Shown here one piece after another: positions 34,756-43,001 of a DNA stretch of 64,000 nucleotides (position 1 is its first letter; every line of letters begins with the position of its first letter). The notes under the pieces were generated by a model, which did not search any database, was not told the origin of the DNA, and saw only the letters and a list, made by a program, of their open reading frames with translations. The DNA lies in NCBI RefSeq assembly GCF_030816115.1, contig NZ_JAUSXQ010000001.1:682001-746000 (forward strand), given 5' to 3'. The position numbers and the translations under genes were made by a program. The DNA is from Chryseobacterium sp. W4I1 (GTDB lineage: Bacteria > Bacteroidota > Bacteroidia > Flavobacteriales > Weeksellaceae).

Positions 34756-35205
34756 ATGAAGATCAATAGTTTAATTATATTAGCTTTTTCCAGCTTAATT
34801 ATTTCCTGTACGCCTGCTCATACATTGTTTGTAAAAAATAATACACAGGAAAGGATAGAGTTTTTTGTTGAATTAAAAGAAAAAGTTCCAATCGGGGACC
34901 TGGTGATCTGTAAAGAGCTGGTACCGGATGAAAAACTGGATCATAAGGCATTTATAGAATATGATAAGGAAGGAAAATGTTATCAGCAGAAAATTACTGC
35001 CGTTAGTAAAACCAGCTATAAATTTAATTTACCTGAGCATTACACAGTGAACATTGTACCCAATAATTCTGTATATCCATTTCACAATATATATTATTTC
35101 ACAGGCGATAAAAAGTGTTTTATCAATGTTGAAAATGGCCCTGAATGCAAACAGAAAGTCAATAAGTTGCCAAGCTTAGTAAGTATCACAGAAATTTTAG
35201 AATAA
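34756..35205 (+). CDS. Small lipoprotein of unknown function
   Basis: A 149-residue protein with a lipoprotein signal (MKINSLIILAFSSLIISC, C18 lipidated). The mature part has an immunoglobulin-like or beta-rich look with three further cysteines (in GDLVICKEL, GKCYQQ, DKKCFINVENGPECK region) that might form disulfides outside the cytoplasm. It is packed between uppP (4 bases) and truB (1-base overlap, TAATG), so it is co-translated with them. The setting suggests an envelope role, but nothing in the sequence shows which. Confidence 0.7.
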   Translation: MKINSLIILAFSSLIISCTPAHTLFVKNNTQERIEFFVELKEKVPIGDLVICKELVPDEKLDHKAFIEYDKEGKCYQQKITAVSKTSYKFNLPEHYTVNIVPNNSVYPFHNIYYFTGDKKCFINVENGPECKQKVNKLPSLVSITEILE

Positions 35206-35903
35206 TGACAGCTGAAGAACTGCAATCAGGCTACGTGTTTTTATTGGATAAGCCTTTGGACTGGACTTCTTTCCAGGCGGTCAACAAAATGAAATATAAG
35301 CTCAAAAGAGAGTTTAATCTTCCCAAGAAATTTAAAATAGGGCATGCCGGAACTTTAGATCCAAGAGCAACAGGACTGCTTGTTGTCTGCTGTGGAAAAT
35401 TTACCAAGAAAATTCCTGAGATTCAGGATGCTCCCAAAGAATACTGGACAGAGATTAAAATAGGTGTACAGACGGAATCCTATGACACCGAAAAGCCGGA
35501 AATCCTTCAACAAGACATTACCCACATTTCGGACGATCAGCTCAGGGAAGCCCTTGAAAAATTCGTTGGCGAAATAGAGCAGAAACCACCGGTATATTCA
35601 GCCATAAAAATAGATGGTCAAAGAGCTTATAATTTGGCAAGAGCCGGAGAGGAAGTGGAAATGAAATCCAGAAAAACCACTATTTTCTATCTTCAGGATA
35701 TTAAAATTGAGCTCCCTTTAGTTAGTTTTACCGTAGGCTGTTCTAAAGGGACATACATCAGAAGTCTGGCCCATGACATTGGGCAGGAACTGGGAGTCGG
35801 AGCTTATCTGACCCAGCTTAGACGTACCAAGATTGGTGATTACACTATTGAAAATGCAACGGCTGACTTTTTGGAGAATGAATACAGATTTGAAAATTTA
35901 TAA
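35205..35903 (+). CDS. truB: tRNA pseudouridine(55) synthase
   Basis: Enzyme of 232 residues that makes pseudouridine 55 in the T-loop of tRNAs. The catalytic motif GHAGTLDPRATG carries Asp52; other family marks are KPLDWTSFQAVNKMK, KPPVYSAIKIDGQRAYNLAR and GTYIRSLAHDIG. It is short because the C-terminal PUA domain is missing, which is usual in Bacteroidota. Its ATG overlaps the stop of the lipoprotein gene by one base. RluF follows 60 bases later. Confidence 0.96.
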   Translation: MTAEELQSGYVFLLDKPLDWTSFQAVNKMKYKLKREFNLPKKFKIGHAGTLDPRATGLLVVCCGKFTKKIPEIQDAPKEYWTEIKIGVQTESYDTEKPEILQQDITHISDDQLREALEKFVGEIEQKPPVYSAIKIDGQRAYNLARAGEEVEMKSRKTTIFYLQDIKIELPLVSFTVGCSKGTYIRSLAHDIGQELGVGAYLTQLRRTKIGDYTIENATADFLENEYRFENL

Positions 35904-35963
35904 TTAAAATCGTATTTTTACTGATACTGGCAGTGAAAATTATACAGGTTACGGAGAAGACTA

Positions 35964-36686
35964 ATGGAAAAAACACGTATCAATAAATATTTATCAGAAG
36001 TAGGCTACTGTTCGAGGAGAGCCGCAGATAAACTTTTGGAAGAAGGAAGAATAATGATTAACGGAAAGATTCCTGAACTGGGAACAAAAGTTTCCGATGA
36101 AGATGTTGTGGAAGTAGACGGAAAACCAATCCGTGAGACGGACGAAAAGCCTGTTTATATCGCCTTTAATAAACCTTTGGGGATTGTCTGCACCACAGAT
36201 ACCAAACGCGAAAAAAACAATATCATTGACTATATCAGCCATCCAAAAAGAATTTTTCCAATCGGAAGGCTGGATAAGCCAAGTGAAGGACTGATCCTGC
36301 TGACCAGCGATGGTGATATTGTAAACAAGATCCTTCGGGCAAGAAACAACCATGAAAAGGAATATATTGTACGTGTTGACAGACCGTTATCACCCAAATT
36401 TCTTGAAAAAATGAGAAATGGAGTTCCTATCCTGGACACCGTTACAAAGAAATGTGAAGTAGAAAGAATCGATGATATGACTTTCCGTATCATTCTTACG
36501 CAGGGCCTAAACAGACAGATCCGCAGAATGTGTGAATATCTTGGCTACGAAGTAAAAAAACTGAAACGTATCCGTATCATGAACATCAAGCTTGATATTC
36601 CGGTTGGGAAATGGCGTGACCTTACGGAAGAGGAACTTAGCTCCCTTAACCATCTCCTTTCTGATTCTACCAAAACAATCAATTAA
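35964..36686 (+). CDS. rluF: 23S rRNA pseudouridine synthase, RluF type
   Basis: Enzyme of 240 residues with an N-terminal S4 RNA-binding domain (about 3-60; RINKYLSEVGYCSRRAADKL) and a RsuA-family catalytic domain with GRLDKPSEGLI (catalytic Asp104). The segments NKILRARNNHEKEYIVRVD, GVPILDTVTKKC and LNRQIRRMCEYLGYEVKKL are the pattern of RluF, which acts at position 2604 of 23S rRNA. The other options in this family are RluB and RluE; the match is closest to RluF. Confidence 0.9.
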   Translation: MEKTRINKYLSEVGYCSRRAADKLLEEGRIMINGKIPELGTKVSDEDVVEVDGKPIRETDEKPVYIAFNKPLGIVCTTDTKREKNNIIDYISHPKRIFPIGRLDKPSEGLILLTSDGDIVNKILRARNNHEKEYIVRVDRPLSPKFLEKMRNGVPILDTVTKKCEVERIDDMTFRIILTQGLNRQIRRMCEYLGYEVKKLKRIRIMNIKLDIPVGKWRDLTEEELSSLNHLLSDSTKTIN

Positions 36687-36713
36687 GATTATAAAATTAA
36701 TAATAAGAGACTG

Positions 36714-36741
36714 AGCAGGAATATTTTCCTGCTTACTTTTT
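36714..36741 (+). terminator. Rho-independent terminator
   Basis: Stem AGCAGGAA (36714-36721) / TTCCTGCT (36726-36733), loop TATT, then TACTTTTTT. It ends the ftsX to rluF run. Confidence 0.82.
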
Positions 36742-36917
36742 TATATCTGCTTTATCAAACAAATAAGTACTTCCATTTCCAAGTATCCGTCTGAATAAAG
36801 TAATAAAAAATTATTTAAAATATTGTTTTATAATATTCATACATTGGTGTAATATTTTCGGTTTATTAGTGAAAATATATTATATTTATAATAGAAACTA
36901 CTAAAAACCTGAAAACC

Positions 36918-38141
36918 ATGAATTTAAAATTTAGTCCACTTTATTTTATTATTATTTTAATAGCATTTTCTAATTGCCAAAACGATAATCATAATTCGGA
37001 TCTCCCGCACGATACTTCTTTTTACATTGACTATAGAAGCCTGAAAGGATCCCCAGATGGGATAGCTGTCATTGAACTCGATCCTGAAGCCCCAAATTTT
37101 GGACATATTAGCAGCAAACTTGAATTAGGCGTAGGTGTCCTGCCTCATCATCTTTATTATAATCAGAACGCAAACAAACTATTCACCACTGCTTTGGGAG
37201 GAAGCTATCTTTATCAGATAAAAACGGAAAAAGACAAAAACGGACAGCCGGTATTAGTTAATGCAACCCCTATTGATACAGGTGAGAACACGGTAGGAGA
37301 AAATTTGTTTTTTACTAATGACGGAAGATATTTTATGACTTTTATGGGAGGGGCAGGAGGACCAAAAGATGGTAGTATAGGTGTTTTTAATGCAAATAAC
37401 AACCAGCTTATCAAAACTATTAAAGCGCCGATTCAAACCAATCCAAATCAATTTATTATGTACCCGCATGGCATTTCTGTTAATGAGGAAAAAGGATTGA
37501 TGATGGTTACCTCAACCATTCACCCGGATCTTACTACCGGCATGGGAAACACTTGTACTTTATTAGATCTAAATACCTATGAATTAAAAGAGACCTATCT
37601 GGTAGCAGACTCACAAACGGACATGTCCAGTCCTGTTGAGGTTTTGTTATTACGCGGTAAATTTCCGCAATATGCCCTTGCAACAACAATGCTAGGCGGT
37701 GATATCTGGATTGCTCCATACAATGCCACAACTAAAAAATATGATGCCTTTAGTAAAATATTTGACGGAAGTACACAAGGATTAGGCTGGACCCTCGAAA
37801 TGTACATTGATGACAACAGCAGGCTCTATGTAAGTTTTGCAGATCCTGGAAAGGTTTTGGTCTTTGATATAAGTAATCTTCCTCAATTAAAACTTTTAAA
37901 AACCCTTACTGCAGATAAAGGCGCCCATCATATGGTTTTCTTTAAAACCAAAAAGGGAAAAGAAGTGGTAGCAGTACAAAATAACCTGTTGGATATTCCG
38001 AACTTAAATTCCGGCACCATTAGTGTCATTGAAATAGAGACAGGGAAAACGTTAGGTACGATCGATTTACGCGCCAAATACGGAATACTGCCTGAATCAA
38101 TTGAAGGAACCAATGGTCCCAGCAGCTACATGCATCACTAA
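36918..38141 (+). CDS. Beta-propeller lipoprotein resembling selenium-binding protein
   Basis: A 407-residue lipoprotein (signal MNLKFSPLYFIIILIAFSNC, C20). The mature part has propeller-like repeats of Asp/Gly-rich strands. DGIAVIELDPEAPNFGHI followed by LPHHLYYN strongly recalls the first blade of the selenium-binding protein/methanethiol oxidase family (DVDPxSPxYGxV...HH). Later parts (YPHGISVNEEKGLMMVTS, KGAHHMVFF) keep histidines where that family places metal ligands. I suggest a metal-binding propeller or oxidase relative exported to the envelope, with moderate doubt; a plain YncE-type propeller is the alternative. The gene stands alone. Confidence 0.7.
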   Translation: MNLKFSPLYFIIILIAFSNCQNDNHNSDLPHDTSFYIDYRSLKGSPDGIAVIELDPEAPNFGHISSKLELGVGVLPHHLYYNQNANKLFTTALGGSYLYQIKTEKDKNGQPVLVNATPIDTGENTVGENLFFTNDGRYFMTFMGGAGGPKDGSIGVFNANNNQLIKTIKAPIQTNPNQFIMYPHGISVNEEKGLMMVTSTIHPDLTTGMGNTCTLLDLNTYELKETYLVADSQTDMSSPVEVLLLRGKFPQYALATTMLGGDIWIAPYNATTKKYDAFSKIFDGSTQGLGWTLEMYIDDNSRLYVSFADPGKVLVFDISNLPQLKLLKTLTADKGAHHMVFFKTKKGKEVVAVQNNLLDIPNLNSGTISVIEIETGKTLGTIDLRAKYGILPESIEGTNGPSSYMHH

Positions 38142-38215
38142 AATATGAAACTCTGTCTCAGATTAGAAATTATCCAAAATATATGTTTGGGTAGTTTTTA
38201 CTGCATGACTTTCTG

Positions 38216-39490
38216 TTATTTTAAATATAATTTCATTCTTGCCTCATATTCAGGCTTTAATTTTAAAAGCTTCAGGATTTTCGTATCATCATGGTAGGTA
38301 GTCCGGTAGAATATAATCTTATCAGCAGAATATTTGAAGTAGGGATGATCTTTCAGCCATTCTTCAGGAGCGTCTGTCAAAGTATATTTAGGAACATTTG
38401 AAACATCCAGCGGAGCAATAGAAATTAATTTTTGAACCAAATCTTTATTAATATTGTAGGTGTCTAGAATTTGTTGTTTATTGACAAAACCCCTCAGTTT
38501 TTTTCTAAATCCGATCATCGATCCGGCACTTTTCTCATCTAATCCAAATTCCAGTAACTGCTTGAATGTGATCATATTTAAATCAATTTTTGAAAAATCA
38601 GTTTCCTGTTTTTGAACCTGATTCGTACTCGTATTAAGTTTGATGTAAGGACTTAATTCTTGGAACTTTTCAGGAGAAATAACAAAACATTTCTTTATAT
38701 CTTCGAGTGATTTGAAGCTTCCTCTGAGATTCCTATCTCTGTAATTGACAATTGTATTCGCCTGTTTTTCAGAAAAGCCTAAACCTTTCCATCCATCCAG
38801 ATCTAAAGTATTGGGATCAAATGAATGGTATTGAACAGTAGATTTTATGGCGTACTGATTGCCGGACTTTCTAAAATTATCAGGTGTTTTTACCGGGAGC
38901 AGGATATAAGGCTCAAGCCTGCTGTAAGTTTCCGAAGAAATAATAAAACATTCTTTAAACTTTTCCTTACTGACAAAGCTTCCGCCTAAATAATTCCTGT
39001 ATTTCAAAATAGCTTCCGCTTGTTTTTCAGTGAAACCCATGTTCATCCATTCAGCAGCAGAAAGCCGATCCGGGTTAAATTTTCCGGAAACCGTAATCAC
39101 TTTCTTTTCATAGCTTTTAAATTTATCAAATCCGGATTTGGATCTGACTTCCGGAAGCATTATAAAAGATTGAAGCGCTGTGAATTTCTCTGGAGAAACA
39201 GCATAACACTTTTTGAATTGCTCTTTGGACATAAACTGTCCCCCGATCATTTTTTTATAATTAAGAATAGTAGATGCTTGCTTTTCAGAAAATCCTAAGC
39301 TTTGCCATTGCTTACTGTCTAATACATTAGGATCGAAATCAGTCAGGTTTATGGGAACCGAATGTTCCGTAATAAATTTGACTTCCGGGAAACGTTCTTT
39401 TCCCCGGCTTGTATACTTCTGAAAGGCCAATAGGCCAATCAATAAGATGCCCATAAAGGCCAGTTTCTGGTAATAGTTTTTTCTCATCAT
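38216..39490 (-). CDS. Membrane-anchored protein with five helix-hairpin-helix modules
   Basis: A 424-residue protein with one N-terminal membrane helix (about 9-24) and repeated ComEA-type helix-hairpin-helix modules. Three close copies have the plan FDPNxLxxxxWxxLGFSEKQAxTIxNYR, then GGxFxSKExxKKCFxISPEKF and a closing YIxLP: residues 52-114, 138-200 and 224-286. A fourth (302-362) and a fifth, worn copy (373-424) follow. Each module keeps a cysteine at the same place except the last two. ComEA-like proteins bind DNA outside the inner membrane in natural transformation, so extracytoplasmic DNA binding is possible; the number of modules is unusual. Confidence 0.8.
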   Translation of the reverse strand: MMRKNYYQKLAFMGILLIGLLAFQKYTSRGKERFPEVKFITEHSVPINLTDFDPNVLDSKQWQSLGFSEKQASTILNYKKMIGGQFMSKEQFKKCYAVSPEKFTALQSFIMLPEVRSKSGFDKFKSYEKKVITVSGKFNPDRLSAAEWMNMGFTEKQAEAILKYRNYLGGSFVSKEKFKECFIISSETYSRLEPYILLPVKTPDNFRKSGNQYAIKSTVQYHSFDPNTLDLDGWKGLGFSEKQANTIVNYRDRNLRGSFKSLEDIKKCFVISPEKFQELSPYIKLNTSTNQVQKQETDFSKIDLNMITFKQLLEFGLDEKSAGSMIGFRKKLRGFVNKQQILDTYNINKDLVQKLISIAPLDVSNVPKYTLTDAPEEWLKDHPYFKYSADKIIFYRTTYHDDTKILKLLKLKPEYEARMKLYLK

Positions 39491-39686
39491 AAGGTAAACT
39501 TATTAATAATAATAAACCGAAGCAATGATGGAAAGCAGAATGGATCCTTTTATACAACAAATTCATTCAAATGATTTTTAAATTACATTTAAATGCTGTT
39601 TATATAGAATTATTTGAAGAAATAGCGGTGAATATTTGTTATTAAAATAAAAAATCTCTTTAAAGACGTTATTTATGGGAATATGA

Positions 39687-40031
39687 TTATTCAGAATCCC
39701 TGTCTGCAAGAGAAGATTTCAGTTTCTGAAGTTCAGCTTTGATAAATTCAAGACGGTCAATAATGGTAACTGTTTCAGAAATTTTACTGTTGGTGGTTAA
39801 AGCAATCCTTGCTCCATCCAGTGTATATCCCTTTTCCTTTACCAGATGGTAGATCATCTGCAGGTTTTTAATATCCTCAGGAGTGAAATAGCGGTTACCT
39901 TTTTTATTCTTTTTAGGCTTAATGATTGGGAATTCCTGTTCCCAATAACGTATTAGTGAAGTGTTTACGTCAAATGCTTTGGCGACTTCTCCTATTGAAT
40001 AATACAGTTTATCGGGCAGATTTATCTTCAT
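39687..40031 (-). CDS. MerR-family transcriptional regulator
   Basis: A 114-residue DNA-binding protein starting at the ATG complementary to 40029-40031. A longer frame begins with TTG at 40052, but that TTG is the end of the -7 promoter box, so it cannot be translated. The winged helix is at the N terminus (KLYYSIGEVAKAFDVNTSLIRYWEQEFPIIKPKKNKKGNR in two parts, about 8-48), followed by the MerR hinge KNLQMIYHLVKEKGYTLDGARIAL and a short coiled coil (about 80-107) for dimer formation. No metal- or drug-binding C-terminal domain is present. Targets unknown; this short flavobacterial form is common and its ligand is not known. Confidence 0.88.
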   Translation of the reverse strand: MKINLPDKLYYSIGEVAKAFDVNTSLIRYWEQEFPIIKPKKNKKGNRYFTPEDIKNLQMIYHLVKEKGYTLDGARIALTTNSKISETVTIIDRLEFIKAELQKLKSSLADRDSE

Positions 40032-40049
40032 TTTATGAATCCTAAAAGC

Positions 40050-40081
40050 CAAAGATAAAAATTTTTTAAACTCTGATGCAA
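40050..40081 (-). promoter_or_regulatory. Full -33/-7 promoter for the MerR gene
   Basis: On the minus strand TTG (complement of 40079-40081), 21-base spacer, TATCTTTG (complement of 40050-40057). The predicted transcript starts about 14 bases before the ATG at 40031. Confidence 0.78.
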
Positions 40082-40301
40082 ATATGTGAAGGTAATATCT
40101 CTGTAAATGTTTTGTATAACGAAGATTTGTTGGATTTTTTAGATTTTTGGATCCATCATCGAAAAATTATAAGGGCATAGAATTCTTGATTACCTATTGT
40201 AATTTTATTTTTGGGATACACCTTATTTACAAAGGCAAGTTTGCGTTTTCTCTCTTTTTATAGTACTTTTATACCATAACTACGATCTCTTTACCCAAGT
40301 A

Positions 40302-41183
40302 ATGAATTCCATTTCTGTTCTTCATATTGAACTTTTCCAGTCTGGCAGGAACACCTCAGATTTTTATTTCAATACCATGAAAGAACATTTGGTTGTAGGA
40401 CACCGTCATATAGAAAAACCGCACCGGCATGATTTTTATGCTGCTGTTCTTTTCACAAAAGGAAAAGGTATCCATGAGATCGATTTTCAGAAATATGAAG
40501 TTTCAAGGGGAAGTCTTTTCTTTCTGTCGCCCGGACAGATTCACAGTTGGGAGCTTTCACACGATATTGATGGGTATATTTTTTTCTGTTCACAGGAGTT
40601 TTATGAAATGCATTATGTAAGTCAGAAGCTCCGGAATTTTCCTTTTTTCGGTTCTGTTTCTTTTCCCAGAAAATTGCAGCTGGATGCAGGTGAGTTCATA
40701 AAAAATAACAGTTTGTTTCAGGAGCTTGGTAAAGAGCATCAGATCCAGAATGTGATGAAAGAAGGATTAATCCTTTCATTAATGTCACAGATTTTCATCA
40801 ATACTGCCAGGTTATTTTCAAAAAATATCGATATCCGGTCTTCTTCCGCCAGTATTTCCTATTTTAAACATTACCAGGATTTTGAAAATCTGATCGAGCA
40901 GCATTTTACCACCCAAAAATCTATTTCGTATTACGCATCTTTGCTTGGAATGACTCCAAAACACCTCAACAGGATCGCTCAAACCGTTGTTCAGAAAACA
41001 GCAACCGATGTTATTACCGAAAGAGTAGTACTGGAAGCCAAAAGAATGCTGATGTACCTTGATGAAAGTCTTGTGGAAATTGCATTCAGGCTCGGGTATG
41101 AAGAATATTCCTATTTTGTAAGAGTATTCCGGAAAAGTTCCGGAATGACTCCCACTCAGTTTATGAGAAAATATAAGGTTTAA
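40302..41183 (+). CDS. AraC-family transcriptional regulator
   Basis: A 293-residue regulator with an N-terminal cupin sensor domain (about 25-120; EKPHRHDFYAAVLFTKGKG, LFFLSPGQIHSWEL) and a C-terminal double helix-turn-helix (about 195-290; YYASLLGMTPKHLNRIAQ, then IAFRLGYEEYSYFVRVFRK and MTPTQFMRKY). The cupin histidines suggest a small ligand or metal. No obvious target operon is adjacent; the convergent neighbour is ccoG, separated by a word-repeat region. Confidence 0.92.
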   Translation: MNSISVLHIELFQSGRNTSDFYFNTMKEHLVVGHRHIEKPHRHDFYAAVLFTKGKGIHEIDFQKYEVSRGSLFFLSPGQIHSWELSHDIDGYIFFCSQEFYEMHYVSQKLRNFPFFGSVSFPRKLQLDAGEFIKNNSLFQELGKEHQIQNVMKEGLILSLMSQIFINTARLFSKNIDIRSSSASISYFKHYQDFENLIEQHFTTQKSISYYASLLGMTPKHLNRIAQTVVQKTATDVITERVVLEAKRMLMYLDESLVEIAFRLGYEEYSYFVRVFRKSSGMTPTQFMRKYKV

Positions 41184-41220
41184 AAATTTAAAGAAAGAAG
41201 ATGAAAGTTATTGAAGCCCA

Positions 41221-41290
41221 ATATCTCTTGTCTCACATCTCACATCTGATATCTAAAATCTTGATTCTTGGTTCTTGTCTCTTGATTCTC
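41221..41290. repeat. Degenerate short-word satellite
   Basis: Between the convergent AraC and ccoG genes the sequence is built of repeated words: TCTCACATCT, CACATCTGATATCT, then TTGATTCT, TTGGTTCT, TTGTCTCT, TTGATTCT. It has no coding sense and resembles the shorter stretch at 10304-10341. It may be spreading intergenic filler or a remnant of a hairpin element. Confidence 0.6.
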
Positions 41291-41292
41291 CT

Positions 41293-42735
41293 TTACAACA
41301 TAAGCTTAAAAGGTCCTTCAAACGTCGTATCAAATGAATCCAGTAGCTCCCCTTTTTCATCAAAGACGCCAATCACCATGTTCTGCTTGGAAAACTTAAT
41401 ATCTTCTTCAGGGAACGTGATATTAATATTTCCTTTCAGAATCTCGTCACCTTTTAATATGATCTTTTTTGGACCGAAATAAGTGATCTCAGCATTGGCG
41501 GGAGTCATTACTTTAATCGTCAGGATCTTTTTCTCGTTGGATTTATTTAACAGCGTATAAATAAAAGTATTGGTGATTTTTCCGTCTTTAATAAAGAATG
41601 TAGAGCCGGCGGGCTTGATGAATTTGGCTTCCATAGATCCGCGGTCATACATTAAGAATCCTAAAAAGCCAATCAGCAGGGCAAGAAATACCGTTGTCGC
41701 TTTCATTCTTGAGGTAAATCTGAATGTTTCCTGGTTTTCAATTTCTGCTTCTGTAGCATAGCGAACCAGTCCTTTTGGAAGTCCTACTTTCTCCATCACT
41801 TCATCACAGGCATCAATACAGGCCGTGCAGTTCACACATTCCAGCTGCTGACCGTTTCTGATGTCAATACCTGTAGGACACACCACTACACACTGATGAC
41901 AGTCAATACAATCTCCTTTCCCTAACGCTTTCCGGTCTTCATTATTCCGCCATTTAGAGCGGTTTTCTCCTCTTTTAAAATCATAATAAACATTGATGGT
42001 TTGTTTATCGATCAATACTCCCTGCAGCCTTCCGTATGGGCATATCAACGTACACACCTGCTCACGAAGCCATGCAAAAACAAAGTAAAAGGCTAAAGTG
42101 AAAAATATCATGGTAATGAATTTCAGGGGATGTTCCTGAGGTCCTTCACTCATAATCAGGAATACCTCCTGATAGCCAACGATATACATAAACATGAAAT
42201 GAGCAATAATCATTGAAATTAAGGCAAAAACAGACCATTTCAATAGTCTTTTTCTTATTTTTTCGGCATCCCATTCCTGTCTGTCCAGCTTCATTTGCTT
42301 ATTCCGGTCTCCTTCAATCCAGTATTCAATTTTCCGGAAAACCATTTCCATAAAAAGGGTCTGCGGGCAAAACCAACCACAGAATATCCTTCCGAAAACC
42401 ACCGTAAAAAGCATCACGAAAATTACAGAAGTGACTGCTCCCAACGCAAGAATAAAGAAATCTTGAAGATAAAAAGGCTGTCCGAGGATAAAAAACTTTC
42501 TGTCGATCACATTAATCAGAAGAAAAGGATTACCGTTAATTTTAACGAATGGAAGCCCGAAAAATATAGCAAGCATTATATAACTCGCATAATTTCTGTA
42601 GTTTGTGTATTTTCCTTTTGGTTTTCGTGGAAAGACCCATTTTCTTTTTCCGGAATCGTCCATAGTTCCCACGGAATTTCTGAACGTATCATTTTCGATC
42701 TCTACAAATTTGCTGCTGCCTGATTCTGCACTCAT
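41293..42735 (-). CDS. ccoG: Cytochrome c oxidase accessory protein CcoG
   Basis: Inner-membrane iron-sulfur protein of 480 residues needed for assembly of cbb3-type cytochrome oxidase, where it reduces copper during maturation. Helices at about 50, 90, 160, 200 and 345. Cys motifs CGWFCPQTLF and CTLICPYGR lie in the membrane part, then two 4Fe-4S sites CIDCHQCVVVCP and CVNCTACIDACD. The C-terminal third is a periplasmic Ig-like domain (about 370-480). In many flavobacteria the gene follows ccoNOP; here the oxidase genes are not next to it. Divergent from an SMP-30 lipoprotein. Confidence 0.95.
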   Translation of the reverse strand: MSAESGSSKFVEIENDTFRNSVGTMDDSGKRKWVFPRKPKGKYTNYRNYASYIMLAIFFGLPFVKINGNPFLLINVIDRKFFILGQPFYLQDFFILALGAVTSVIFVMLFTVVFGRIFCGWFCPQTLFMEMVFRKIEYWIEGDRNKQMKLDRQEWDAEKIRKRLLKWSVFALISMIIAHFMFMYIVGYQEVFLIMSEGPQEHPLKFITMIFFTLAFYFVFAWLREQVCTLICPYGRLQGVLIDKQTINVYYDFKRGENRSKWRNNEDRKALGKGDCIDCHQCVVVCPTGIDIRNGQQLECVNCTACIDACDEVMEKVGLPKGLVRYATEAEIENQETFRFTSRMKATTVFLALLIGFLGFLMYDRGSMEAKFIKPAGSTFFIKDGKITNTFIYTLLNKSNEKKILTIKVMTPANAEITYFGPKKIILKGDEILKGNINITFPEEDIKFSKQNMVIGVFDEKGELLDSFDTTFEGPFKLML

Positions 42736-42835
42736 TACGGTACTTTTGTTAAGTTAAAAAGTATTAAGGTGATATTTGAGACTGGATCAAGCTGCTTTTC
42801 AGTCAGTTTAAAAAAGAAAAAATAGAGCTGATCTT

Positions 42836-42849
42836 ACCTTTGCAAAGGT
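42836..42849. promoter_or_regulatory. 14-bp perfect palindrome in the ccoG divergent region
   Basis: ACCTTTGCAAAGGT is self-complementary over all 14 bases. On the plus strand it contains the end of TACCTTTG (42835-42842), a -7 box; on the minus strand the same site reads GACCTTTG, one element off. It lies 100 bases before ccoG and 153 before the SMP-30 gene. It could be a regulator site, or chance overlap of two promoters. Confidence 0.45.
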
Positions 42850-42927
42850 CTGCAATAAACTTTTTTAGAACTAATATGATCTACTTCCATAATAGTACAA
42901 TTAAGACATATTGTGTTTTAATTTTTA

Positions 42928-42954
42928 TTGTATCAAAAAGAGAATATATGTTTG
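42928..42954 (+). promoter_or_regulatory. Promoter candidate for the SMP-30 lipoprotein gene
   Basis: TTG at 42928-42930, a 16-base spacer (slightly short) and TATGTTTG at 42947-42954, 47 bases before the ATG. Confidence 0.55.
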
Positions 42955-43001
42955 AATCTTTTAATTGATATTGTAACTTGCGTTCACTAAAAAAATGAGG
43001 A

